DNA of 16,618 bases. Source: an uncultured Actinoplanes sp. (GTDB taxonomy: Bacteria; Actinomycetota; Actinomycetes; Mycobacteriales; Micromonosporaceae). The stretch covers positions 1 to 16,618 of the forward strand of contig CAKUMG010000028.1 in assembly GCA_934667465.1 (NCBI GenBank), given 5' to 3'. How positions within the stretch are numbered: the stretch's first letter is position 1; each line of letters begins with the position of its first letter. Below the pieces are notes generated by a model. It was not told the DNA's origin. It did no database searches and saw nothing but the letters and a program-made list of their open reading frames with translations. The position numbers were made by a program, and so were the translations under genes. Below, piece after piece: positions 6,986 through 14,752 of the stretch.

Positions 6986-8569
6986 ATGCTTGGTGCACGA
7001 TTGCGGGCTACAACCGCGGTTCTGGCCGTCGGGGCGCTGAGCGCCTGTGGCCTCTCACCGGACCGTTCCGGCGCGGAATCACGCGAGATCGTCTCCGGCG
7101 GTACCTACATCGGCACGATCTCCTCCGACCCCGGCAGCCTCGTTCCGATGACCGGTGCCTCCCTGCCCGCCCGCACCATGGTGAAGTACGCCTACGAATC
7201 CCTCGCCCACGTCACGCCCGACGGAGAGTTCCGGCCCTGGCTGGCGAGTTCGTGGCAGGTCAGTGGCACTGCCGTGACGTACACCTTGAAGGACGGCATC
7301 ACCTGCCGTGACGGCAGTGCCTTCACGGCCCAGACCGCCGCCGACAACATCAACTATCATGCGGACCCGGAGCACGCGACCTTCTACTACGGCTCACAGG
7401 TCAACGAGGACGTCAAGGCCACCGCCGTCGGCAACACGCTGACGATCAGCCGGGCGACGAATGACCCGTTCCTGCTGGCCAACACCGGAACCATCGAGAT
7501 GGTGTGTGCGAAGGGCCTCGCGCGGCCGGACAGCCTCGCGGCGGCCACCGACGGCACCGGTCTCTACCAGCTCACCTCCGTGACCGCGGGATCCTCCTAC
7601 CGGTACGCCCGGCGGCCCGGCTATTCCTGGGGGCCCGGAGGCGTCACCGAAGCAACCGCGGGGCTGCCGGACACGTTGGAGATCCGCGTCGTCTCCGACG
7701 AGACCACCGCGACCAATCTGCTCCTCGCCCGTGACATCAACGCCGCCGTCATCACCGGACCGGGAAGGGCACGCCTGGATTCGGCACGACTCGCCACCAT
7801 CGGTCAGCGCAATCCGGTGGGCGAGATGCTCTTCAACGAGAGATCCGGCCGCGTCACCGCCGATCCACTGGTACGTCAGGCCCTCGTGCTGGCCCTGGAT
7901 CGTGCCGAGGTCGGTGCGGTGGTGAGCAACGGGACGGCCGTGGAGTCGCGGTCGCTGATCATCAGCAGCCCTTTCGTCTGCGTGGCCGGTGGGCCGACGT
8001 GGCAGCTGCCCGCCGCCGATCCCGGCAAGGCAGCCCTGCTGCTCGACCAGGCAGGTTGGAGAGCGGGCCCCGGTGGCAAGCGTTCCCGGGACGGCGAGCC
8101 GTTGCGCGTGAAGTTTCTCTATGACGCGGCCACGGCCACCCACGCACCCGCCGCCGAGCTCGTCCAGCGGACCTGGGACAAACTCGGGATCACCACCGAA
8201 CTCAGCGCCAACACCGCCGCGGCCTGGTCCGAACAACTGTTCAAGACCTTCGACTGGGACACCGGTTTCATCCAGGTCGCGCCGGGCAGCCCGGCCGTCC
8301 TCGCGAGCTTCTTCGCCGGTGCCACCCCGGAGGCCCGAGGCAACAACTTCATGTTCGTCGACAACCCCCGGTACGAGGCGCTGATCGCCCGCGCCGCCGA
8401 TGCCACGCCGGAGACGGCCTGCGCCCTGTGGCAGCAGGCGGAGGCGGAACTGATCGCGCGTACCGATGTCTTCCCGCTGGCCGACAACGAGCTGAAGACA
8501 TATCTCGCCGGCGCGTCCATTGACGGGGAGAACTTCTTCTCCCCGGTACAGATCCGGATGCTGGGCTGA
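6986..8569 (+). CDS. Peptide-type ABC transporter substrate-binding lipoprotein (SBP family 5)
   Basis: A 527-aa extracellular solute-binding protein of the DppA/OppA/NikA family, at the usual length. The N-terminus is a lipoprotein signal peptide: positively charged MLGARLR, a hydrophobic stretch, and lipobox LSAC with Cys21 as the lipidation site. The mature part opens with GGTYIGTISSDPGSLVPM, the typical first strand of this fold; YAYESLAHVTPDGEFRPWLASSW (from about residue 68) and the VTYTLKDGITCRDG segment are family hallmarks. The ATG follows GGGGA with a 7-nt spacer and lies 57 bp after the condensation gene. It is followed immediately by two permeases and two ATPases, so the full importer is encoded in order. 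The family binds peptides, opines, metal chelates or oligosaccharides; the ligand cannot be read from the sequence. Confidence 0.93.
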   Translation: MLGARLRATTAVLAVGALSACGLSPDRSGAESREIVSGGTYIGTISSDPGSLVPMTGASLPARTMVKYAYESLAHVTPDGEFRPWLASSWQVSGTAVTYTLKDGITCRDGSAFTAQTAADNINYHADPEHATFYYGSQVNEDVKATAVGNTLTISRATNDPFLLANTGTIEMVCAKGLARPDSLAAATDGTGLYQLTSVTAGSSYRYARRPGYSWGPGGVTEATAGLPDTLEIRVVSDETTATNLLLARDINAAVITGPGRARLDSARLATIGQRNPVGEMLFNERSGRVTADPLVRQALVLALDRAEVGAVVSNGTAVESRSLIISSPFVCVAGGPTWQLPAADPGKAALLLDQAGWRAGPGGKRSRDGEPLRVKFLYDAATATHAPAAELVQRTWDKLGITTELSANTAAAWSEQLFKTFDWDTGFIQVAPGSPAVLASFFAGATPEARGNNFMFVDNPRYEALIARAADATPETACALWQQAEAELIARTDVFPLADNELKTYLAGASIDGENFFSPVQIRMLG

Positions 8570-8570
8570 G

Positions 8571-9599
8571 GTGGTGCCCGTTCCTGTCGTCACGCGTCAC
8601 CGCGAGAGTGCGGCGCCGCCGCGTCGTACCGGCGGACACCGCCCCGGACCACTCCCGCCCCGCACGGCGTTCATCCTGCGCCGGGTGGGCCGAGCCGGTC
8701 TGTCTCTCGCCGTCGTGGTGATCGCCACCTTCGGCATGGTGCATCTGGTACCCGGCGACCCGGTACGTGCCGCGCTCGGCCCCAGCGCCGCCCCCGAGCT
8801 GGTCGCCGCGACGCGGGCCTCGCTGGGCCTCGACCGGCCCGCGTGGCAGCAGTTCACCGACTACCTCACCGGTCTGCCGCGCGGCGATCTCGGCGTCTCC
8901 CTGCGGTCCCACGGTGAGGTCGCCACCATGCTGTACGAGCGGCTCCCGGCCACGCTCACCCTGACCCTGCTCGCCTTCGTGGTGGCCGCCGGATGCGCCC
9001 TGCCGTGGGGAGTCGCCACCGCGGTTGGTGCCCGGAGCCGCCGGCACCCCCTCGCAGGCACGGTCGCATCATGGATCACCGGTGCCCTCGTCGCCGTACC
9101 CGAGCTGTTGCTGGCACTCGGCTCCGTGGCGCTCTTCGGCGTCACTCTCGCGGTATTGCCGGTGGCCGGCTGGGGCGCCGCCGACCAGGCCGTCCTGCCC
9201 GTTCTCACCCTCGCGGCGGGCCCGTTCGCCTACTTCGCCCGGGTCGTGCACGTCGAGATGCTGGCGGTGCTGGACGCGCCGTATCTGACCACGGCGCGAA
9301 GCAAAAGGCTCCCCGCCCGGCTGCTCTATTTCCGGCATGCCGTACCCAACATGCTGACCGGAGCGCTCACTGTCGGCGGCACGGTGTTCACCGGCATGAT
9401 CGCCGCCACGGTGATCATCGAGACGGTCTTCGCCATTCCCGGTCTCGGTTCCGTGATCGTGGAATCGGTGGCCGGCAAGGACTATCCGGTCGTCCAGGGG
9501 GTCGTGCTCGGTTACGCCGTCCTGGTTCTCGCGTTGAACCTGTTCGTCGACCTGATGCTCGCGGCGTTCGACCCGCGTGCCGCGGGCCTGGAGGGATGA
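8571..9599 (+). CDS. Opp/Dpp-type importer permease 1 (DppB-like)
   Basis: A 342-aa integral membrane permease of the peptide/nickel importer family. The N-terminal RRVGRAGLSLAVVVIATFG helix and the MVHLVPGDPVRAALGP segment (about residues 53-70) are hallmarks of the OppB/DppB type. Helices recur at about 130-155, 168-200, 205-230 and 265-290. The cytoplasmic EAA-like coupling loop reads YLTTARSKRLPARLLYFRHAVPN, the site that contacts the ATPase. The GTG at 8571 begins 1 nt after the binding-protein stop; GTG at 8574 is equally possible, and an ATG at 8520 would overlap the upstream gene by 50 bp. It forms the channel with the permease half of the next gene. Confidence 0.92.
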   Translation: MVPVPVVTRHRESAAPPRRTGGHRPGPLPPRTAFILRRVGRAGLSLAVVVIATFGMVHLVPGDPVRAALGPSAAPELVAATRASLGLDRPAWQQFTDYLTGLPRGDLGVSLRSHGEVATMLYERLPATLTLTLLAFVVAAGCALPWGVATAVGARSRRHPLAGTVASWITGALVAVPELLLALGSVALFGVTLAVLPVAGWGAADQAVLPVLTLAAGPFAYFARVVHVEMLAVLDAPYLTTARSKRLPARLLYFRHAVPNMLTGALTVGGTVFTGMIAATVIIETVFAIPGLGSVIVESVAGKDYPVVQGVVLGYAVLVLALNLFVDLMLAAFDPRAAGLEG

Positions 9600-9603
9600 T
9601 CGG

Positions 9604-11289
9604 ATGCCGGACGATCTGATCCGCGCGCTGCGCACGCCCCGGGGTGCCGTAGCGGGAGCCGGAGCCGTGCTGTTGACGGCGCTGGTCGTGCTGGCGCCCT
9701 CGATCTGGGGAGACACCGCCGAGGTGACCGCGGTGGCCGACCGGCTCGCGGGCCCCAGCGCAGCACATCCGCTGGGCACCGATGAACTCGGCCGGGACCT
9801 GCTCGCCCGCACCCTGGTCGCGGCCCGGCCGTCGGTCCTGCTCGCTCTGGGCGCCACCGCGATCACCCTTGCCGCCGGTATCCCTCTCGGGATCGTTGCG
9901 GCGCTGGCCCCCCGGCCCGTTCGCTTCGTCGCGGGGGGCTGCATCGACATCCTGTTGTCGTTTCCGTGGCTTCTGCTCGCCCTGTTCTTCTCCGTGATCT
10001 GGGGTGTGGGACCCACCGGAGCCGTGCTCGCCGTAGGCCTGGCCGGGGTGCCCGCCCTCGCCCGGCTCGCCTGCACCATGGCTGTCTCGGTCAATGGCCA
10101 CGACTACGTCCGTGCCGCCCGGGTGCTGGGTGTCGGCCCCGCGGGTGTGGTGTGGCGGCACATCCTGCCGAACATGCGCCCGCTGCTGCTCGTCAACACC
10201 GCCGTCATCGCCGCAGTGTCCCTGCTGTCCTTCACCAGCCTGTCCTTCCTGGGTCTGGGGGTGCAGGCGCCCGCTTACGACTGGGGGCGCCTCCTGCGCC
10301 AGGGTGCCGAGAACATCTACGGCAACCCCCTCGCCGCGCTGGGCCCCGGCGGTGCGATCGTCCTGGCCGGGTTGGTGCTCACTTTCCTGGCCGCCCCGGG
10401 GGATCACGCCGGGGTGCCGCGAATCCACCGCCGCCGCCCGGGCCGCACCGGAACAGGAGTCACCGCAACCGGCCCGGTTGCGCAGGTCGAGGACCTGCGC
10501 ATCAGTTTTCCCGATCGGCGAGGCCGCCCGGTGGAGCGGGTTCGCGGCATCAGCTTCACCATCGCCGGGGGAGAGACGGTGGGTCTCGTCGGCGCTTCCG
10601 GGTCCGGCAAGTCCGTGACGGCGCTGGCGCTGGCGGGCCTGCTCGGCGACAACGGAGACATCGTCGCCACACGTCTGATGGTCCGGGACATCGACATGCG
10701 CATCGCCCCGGACCGCGCCACGCGGGGCAGGCTCGGCCTCGAACTGGCCATGGTCTTCCAGGACCCGCTGGCCCACCTCAATCCCGCCCTGACGGTGGGA
10801 CGACAGCTCGCGGAGATCCGCCAGGTCCATCGGGGCGACTCGTGGCGCCGGGCCCGGCACCGGGCCCGGGACGTGCTCCGCGTGGTCGGCATCGACCGGC
10901 CCGGCCGGCGGATCCGCCAGTATCCGCACGAGCTGTCCGGCGGGATGCGGCAACGTGTCATGATCGGCATGGGGCTGATGGGCCGGCCACGCCTGCTCAT
11001 CGCGGACGAACCCACCACCGCGCTCGATGCCACCGTGCAGCGCACAGTCATGCGGGTGCTGCACCGGGCCAGGCGCGACACCGGCAGCGCCGTGCTGTTC
11101 ATCTCCCATGACATCGCCCTCGTCAGCACGTTCTGCGACCGGATCCTGGTCATGCGGGACGGGCTGATAGTCGAGGAGCTCGCCGCGGACCGGCTGCACG
11201 AGGCGAGACATCCTTACACCCGGGCGCTGATCGCCTGCGTGCCGCACATGGCCACCGATCGCATGCGCCCGCTGGCGACTATCCCGTGA
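9604..11289 (+). CDS. Fused importer permease 2 and ATPase 1 (DppC-DppD-like)
   Basis: A 561-aa fusion. Residues 1-262 are an OppC/DppC-type permease: HPLGTDELGRDLLART (55-70), EAA-like loop HDYVRAARVLGVGPAGVVWRHILPN in 166-190, and SFLGLGVQAPAYDWG (214-228). Residues 291-561 are a DppD-type ATPase: Walker A GASGSGKS (330-337), Gln386, LSGGM (444-448), Walker B LLIADE (464-469), His502, and the HPYTRALIACVP tail (536-547) typical of peptide-importer ATPases. The link at 263-290 is Arg/Pro/Gly-rich. The normal permease ending (GDGLRDALDPR-like) is not seen; AAPGDHAGVPRIH stands there instead. Such permease-ATPase fusions are known in actinobacteria. The ATG follows GGAGGG at 9590-9595 with 8-nt spacing, 4 bp after the upstream stop. 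Confidence 0.9.
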   Translation: MPDDLIRALRTPRGAVAGAGAVLLTALVVLAPSIWGDTAEVTAVADRLAGPSAAHPLGTDELGRDLLARTLVAARPSVLLALGATAITLAAGIPLGIVAALAPRPVRFVAGGCIDILLSFPWLLLALFFSVIWGVGPTGAVLAVGLAGVPALARLACTMAVSVNGHDYVRAARVLGVGPAGVVWRHILPNMRPLLLVNTAVIAAVSLLSFTSLSFLGLGVQAPAYDWGRLLRQGAENIYGNPLAALGPGGAIVLAGLVLTFLAAPGDHAGVPRIHRRRPGRTGTGVTATGPVAQVEDLRISFPDRRGRPVERVRGISFTIAGGETVGLVGASGSGKSVTALALAGLLGDNGDIVATRLMVRDIDMRIAPDRATRGRLGLELAMVFQDPLAHLNPALTVGRQLAEIRQVHRGDSWRRARHRARDVLRVVGIDRPGRRIRQYPHELSGGMRQRVMIGMGLMGRPRLLIADEPTTALDATVQRTVMRVLHRARRDTGSAVLFISHDIALVSTFCDRILVMRDGLIVEELAADRLHEARHPYTRALIACVPHMATDRMRPLATIP

Positions 11290-12071
11290 GCACGCTCGCG
11301 TTCTCCGGGGTCTCCGTCCGGCACGGCCGCCGGGCCACCGATCGGTACGCGGTCGACGACGTCGATCTCGTCGTCGCCTCGCGGACGGTGCACGGCCTCA
11401 TCGGCGAATCCGGTTCGGGCAAGTCCAGCCTCGCCGCGGCCGCGGTCGGCTTGATCCGCCCGGCCCGCGGCACCGTCACGCTCGACGGCACGGACCTGAC
11501 CGGACGGTCGGCGACGGCTCGCCGGGCCCGGCGCCGGGTCCAGCTCATCTTCCAGGATCCGTCCTCGGCGCTGGATCCCCGGATGACCGTCGGTGCCTCG
11601 ATCGCGGAAGCCTTCCGGGCCACCGGCCGGTTGCCCCCGCCCGCCGAACGCCGCCGGCGTGTCGCCGAGGTGCTCGACCGGGTCCACATCGACCCGTCCC
11701 GGGCCGGTGACCTGCCAGCGGCCTTCTCGGGCGGGCAGCGGCAGCGCATCACCATCGCCCGGGCGCTCGCCGCGGACCCCGACGTCCTCATCGCCGATGA
11801 GATCACGTCGTCGCTCGACGTCTCCGTGCAGGGAGTGATCCTGAACGTGCTGCGGGAGGTGATCGCCGAGCTGCGCCTGACCGTGCTGTTCATCTCGCAC
11901 AACATCGCGGTCGTCCGCTACATGTGCGACACAGTGAGCGTCATGCGGCACGGCCGGATCGTCGAATCCGGTGCGGCAGGGAGTCTGCTCGCCTCGCCGC
12001 GGGAGCAGTACACGCGCGAACTGCTGGCCGCCGTACCCGTCCTCGGTGATCGTCCCGATTGGGACGCGTGA
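11286..12071 (+). CDS. Opp/Dpp-type importer ATPase 2 (DppF-like)
   Basis: A 261-aa nucleotide-binding subunit, complementing the ATPase half of the preceding fusion. Motifs are Walker A GESGSGKSS (40-48), Q-loop Gln90 in FQDPSSALDPRM, signature FSGGQRQR (147-154), Walker B VLIADE (167-172) and H-loop His205. The Walker B extension reads ADEITSSLD where ADEPTSALD is usual; the catalytic Glu172 is intact. A PREQYTRELLAAVP stretch (238-251) corresponds to the peptide-importer tail. The GTG start overlaps the upstream stop by 4 bp. With the two permeases and the lipoprotein it completes a five-domain import system. Confidence 0.93.
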   Translation: MSTLAFSGVSVRHGRRATDRYAVDDVDLVVASRTVHGLIGESGSGKSSLAAAAVGLIRPARGTVTLDGTDLTGRSATARRARRRVQLIFQDPSSALDPRMTVGASIAEAFRATGRLPPPAERRRRVAEVLDRVHIDPSRAGDLPAAFSGGQRQRITIARALAADPDVLIADEITSSLDVSVQGVILNVLREVIAELRLTVLFISHNIAVVRYMCDTVSVMRHGRIVESGAAGSLLASPREQYTRELLAAVPVLGDRPDWDA

Positions 12072-12104
12072 CCGCCCGCCCACCGGAACAGGAAACGCTC
12101 AGCG

Positions 12105-13559
12105 ATGTACGAGGCATTCACCACCAGTGGTCCGGTCGGCGGTATCCGGGCGGAGGGCGTCCTCGAGTTCCGCGGCATCCCCTTCGCCGGTCCGATCGGT
12201 GGCGCGGCCCGCTTCCGGGCGGCGACACCGCCGCCCCCCTGGACCACGACCTATCCCGCCGTCACCTGGCCGCGGATGGCACCACAGCCATGGGGCGACA
12301 TGAGTCGCGAACTCGCCACCTATCACGGCCTGCTCTTCGGTGAACCGTACGAGACCTCGGCGACCGAGGACGGCCTGTACCTCAATCTGTGGACGCCGGC
12401 TGCCGACGACGCCCGCCGTCCGGTCATGGTGTGGTTGCACGGTGGCGGGTTCTTCTTCGGACAGCCGACACGACGCCGCGAGAACGGGCGGATGCTCAGT
12501 GCCGCCGAGGATGTCGTCGTCGTCGCCCCGTCGCACCGGCTCGGACTGCTCGGCTATCTCGACACCCGGGAGACCCTGGGCGGCGACGCCAATGTGGGCC
12601 TGCGGGACATCATCCTGGCATTGCACTGGGTACGGGACAACATCGCTGCGTTCGGCGGCGACCCGGACAACGTCACGATCTTCGGCGAGTCCGGCGGTGG
12701 GATGAAGGTGGCGGCGCTGCTGGCCGTGCCTTCGGCGGCGGGCCTCTTCCACAAGGCTGTGTGCCAGAGCCATGTCATGCCCCTGCCCGGGGTGCCGGGC
12801 GGACTGGGCACCCGGGCGTCCCGGGCCGTTCTCGACGCCGTTCTCGACGTGGTGGGCGATCCTCGAACGCTGCTGGATCGGCCCGCGGCCGAACTCGCCC
12901 TGATCGCGCCGCCGGCTCACCTCGGCTGGCAGCCGGTGCTCGACGACGAGACGTTGCCCATACCCGTGGCGGACGCACTGGCCGCGGGCGCATCCGCGGA
13001 GGTGCCGCTCCTGCTCGGCACGAACGCGGACGAGGCACGCGTGCTCCATCACGGGCGGATGCCCTCGACAACGGCCGAGCTCGCGGGCGTCCTGCCCGCC
13101 CCCGCCCCGGTCGTCCGTCACTATGTCGGCGACGCACCCGCGGGCACCGGGCTCTTCCACCGGGCCGCCGAGCGCGCCCTGACCGACGGGGAGGTCCGGA
13201 TACCCGCGATCGGCTTCGCCGGCCTCAAGGCCTCCGCCGGGGCGGCATCGGTATTCATGTACGTCCTGCGCTGGCGCAACCCGGCCCGGCCTGACATCGG
13301 CGCGGGACATGGCGTGGAGACGCCTATGGTGTTCGGAACTGTCGACGCGGTCCCGGCATTGCGCGACGAACCATCCGCGTACGTGCTCTCCGCCGGCATG
13401 CGTGCGGCGTGGGCCGCGTTCGCCCGCGACGGTGTGCCGACCGTCGGCGGCCTGCCGTGGCCCGCGTACACCGTCTCCCGCCGGGACACGGTGATCTGGG
13501 ACGTGCCTCCCTCCGTCGAGTCCGACCCCGGCGGCGACGACCGGCGCGCCTGGTCCTGA
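12105..13559 (+). CDS. Type-B carboxylesterase (para-nitrobenzyl esterase family)
   Basis: A 484-aa alpha/beta-hydrolase that hydrolyses carboxylic esters. The oxyanion loop HGGGF lies at 112-116. The nucleophile elbow is GESGGG (194-199, Ser196), where GESAGG is usual. The acid residue is probably Glu310 in GTNADEARV, and the base His402 in GAGHGVETPMVFG. EDGLYLNLWTP (88-98) is the family's second signature. There is no signal peptide, so it acts in the cytoplasm. ATG is preceded by AGGAAA at 12090-12095 (9-nt spacer), and the gene lies 33 bp after the importer ATPase. Its position suggests hydrolysis of an ester in the imported compound, like the intracellular esterases that open siderophores after uptake, but that is inference; the substrate is not predictable. 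Confidence 0.9.
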   Translation: MYEAFTTSGPVGGIRAEGVLEFRGIPFAGPIGGAARFRAATPPPPWTTTYPAVTWPRMAPQPWGDMSRELATYHGLLFGEPYETSATEDGLYLNLWTPAADDARRPVMVWLHGGGFFFGQPTRRRENGRMLSAAEDVVVVAPSHRLGLLGYLDTRETLGGDANVGLRDIILALHWVRDNIAAFGGDPDNVTIFGESGGGMKVAALLAVPSAAGLFHKAVCQSHVMPLPGVPGGLGTRASRAVLDAVLDVVGDPRTLLDRPAAELALIAPPAHLGWQPVLDDETLPIPVADALAAGASAEVPLLLGTNADEARVLHHGRMPSTTAELAGVLPAPAPVVRHYVGDAPAGTGLFHRAAERALTDGEVRIPAIGFAGLKASAGAASVFMYVLRWRNPARPDIGAGHGVETPMVFGTVDAVPALRDEPSAYVLSAGMRAAWAAFARDGVPTVGGLPWPAYTVSRRDTVIWDVPPSVESDPGGDDRRAWS

Positions 13560-13590
13560 CGGGCCGGCCGGGATCGCCCGGCCGGGCCCG
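13560..13590. terminator. Bidirectional hairpin terminator between convergent genes
   Basis: GGGCCGGCCGGG (13561-13572) pairs with CCCGGCCGGGCCC (13577-13589) around an ATCG loop, with one bulged C in the right arm and one extra C-G pair outside (13560/13590). It fills the 43-bp gap between the esterase and the reductase-hemerythrin gene, which face each other. There is no T-run, which is common for GC-rich actinomycete terminators. Confidence 0.75.
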
Positions 13591-13602
13591 TGTGCGTGCG
13601 GC

Positions 13603-14514
13603 TCAGTCGAAGGCGGGTGCTGGGCCGAGGGAGTTGAGAGCCCTGACGACGACCTGCTCCTCGTAGCGATAGTGGTCCTCGAGCCGGGTGGCCAGGTCCT
13701 CCAGGTCGAGGCGGAGCCGGGCGGGGTCGGTGCGGCCCGGCTCGTACGCGTCGATCAGGGTCGTCAGCTCGTCCCGCAGGCGGGCGACCACGACGTGCTC
13801 GGCGCCGAGACGGTCCAGCAGCGGCGCCAGTGCCGGGAAGCGCTGGGCGAGCATCGGGAAGGCGCCCCGGTCCTCGCCCGTGTGGTGCTGGGTCAGCGCG
13901 GTGCAGAATTCCAGGCAGTGCCGGCGCATCTCCTGGCCGAGACCGGGCCGGTCGGACTCCAGCGGCTCGTCGCCGCCCGCGACGAGCCGGTCGACCTGTC
14001 CGCGCAGGGCGGTGAGGTCGGTGCGCAGCCAGTCGTGGCTCTCCACCAGGAAGTCGCCGAGGCCGCGGGTCCAGTCCACTGCGGACGTGTCGATCCGGGT
14101 CAGGGTGACGACCGGGATCGTTCGGCTGGTCCTGCGCTGGTAGTCGCCGAAGCCGGGGTCCGCGGCGACCACCTTGGCGAACAGCTCGTCGCGGTCGGCG
14201 CCGGCCGGGGCGGCGGCGACCGCCTCGTACGTCTCGGTGCCGGTCTCGACGGTGACGACCGGGTTCGTGAGGATGTTGTGGTACCAGGCGGGGTGTTTGT
14301 CGGCGCCCATCGCCGAGGCGACCACCACGGGCACCCCGTCGATCGTGAGGTACGCCAGCGGGCTCGTGCGGGACTTGCCGGAGCGGGCGCCGACGGTGGT
14401 CAGCAGCGCCAGCGTGGCGCCCTCGAACGGGCCGCCGACGCGGCCCCCGTTCGCGCGGAACTCGGCGATCACGTGCTGCTGGAAGGCGTTGAGGTCGAAG
14501 CCGGTGTCGGTCAT
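13603..14514 (-). CDS. Fused F420-type nitroreductase (DDN family) and hemerythrin-like protein
   Basis: A 303-aa two-domain protein. Residues 1-140 match the deazaflavin (F420)-dependent nitroreductase family: LALLTTVGARSGKSRTSPL (35-53) and GADKHPAWYHNILTNPVVTVETG in 70-92, which are the cofactor-binding signature regions. Residues 155-292 are a hemerythrin/HHE four-helix domain, with ligand candidates His160, His210/His211, Glu214, His240, His281 and Glu285, in HDWLRTDL, HHTGED, AEH and HYRYEE. The first domain would reduce nitro or quinone-like substrates with F420H2; the second binds a di-iron centre and could sense oxygen or nitric oxide. ATG at 14514 is chosen since AAGGAAC precedes it; an upstream ATG at 14622 adds a 36-residue Pro-rich stretch of no family similarity. 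Confidence 0.88.
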   Translation of the reverse strand: MTDTGFDLNAFQQHVIAEFRANGGRVGGPFEGATLALLTTVGARSGKSRTSPLAYLTIDGVPVVVASAMGADKHPAWYHNILTNPVVTVETGTETYEAVAAAPAGADRDELFAKVVAADPGFGDYQRRTSRTIPVVTLTRIDTSAVDWTRGLGDFLVESHDWLRTDLTALRGQVDRLVAGGDEPLESDRPGLGQEMRRHCLEFCTALTQHHTGEDRGAFPMLAQRFPALAPLLDRLGAEHVVVARLRDELTTLIDAYEPGRTDPARLRLDLEDLATRLEDHYRYEEQVVVRALNSLGPAPAFD

Positions 14515-14589
14515 GCGTTCCTTGTCGTCCGGTGGGAGAGCCGGAGGCAGGGGCGGCACCAGGGCGGGAAGGGCACAGTCGTCCGTATG

Positions 14590-14636
14590 GTCGATCACTC
14601 GACGGAGGGCGCCATCCAGCACCGCGACTGCGGTGC
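14590..14636. other. Two small inverted repeats upstream of the reductase-hemerythrin gene
   Basis: The 238-bp gap at 14515-14752 holds a perfect 7-bp stem, GCACCGC (14619-14625) and GCGGTGC (14630-14636) around GACT, and a 5-bp dyad, GTCGA-TCAC-TCGAC (14590-14603). The first could be a terminator for the SDR gene upstream or a leader hairpin; the second may be an operator. No clear promoter was seen in the rest of the gap. Confidence 0.4.
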
Positions 14637-14752
14637 GTGGGGATGGAGCAAGAGACGGACGCGCGCCGATCTCTCAATGGCGAAGCCACAACCTCCGGAT
14701 AGGCCCATACGGGGCTCGAAGGAACCCTACGTCCGCCGGACGGCGTTGGCAA

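Noticed and set aside
9069..11247. Long open frames on the minus strand opposite the importer genes
   Set aside because: They are low-complexity Arg/Gly/Gln/His-rich shadows of permease and ATPase genes whose real frames carry full family motifs.
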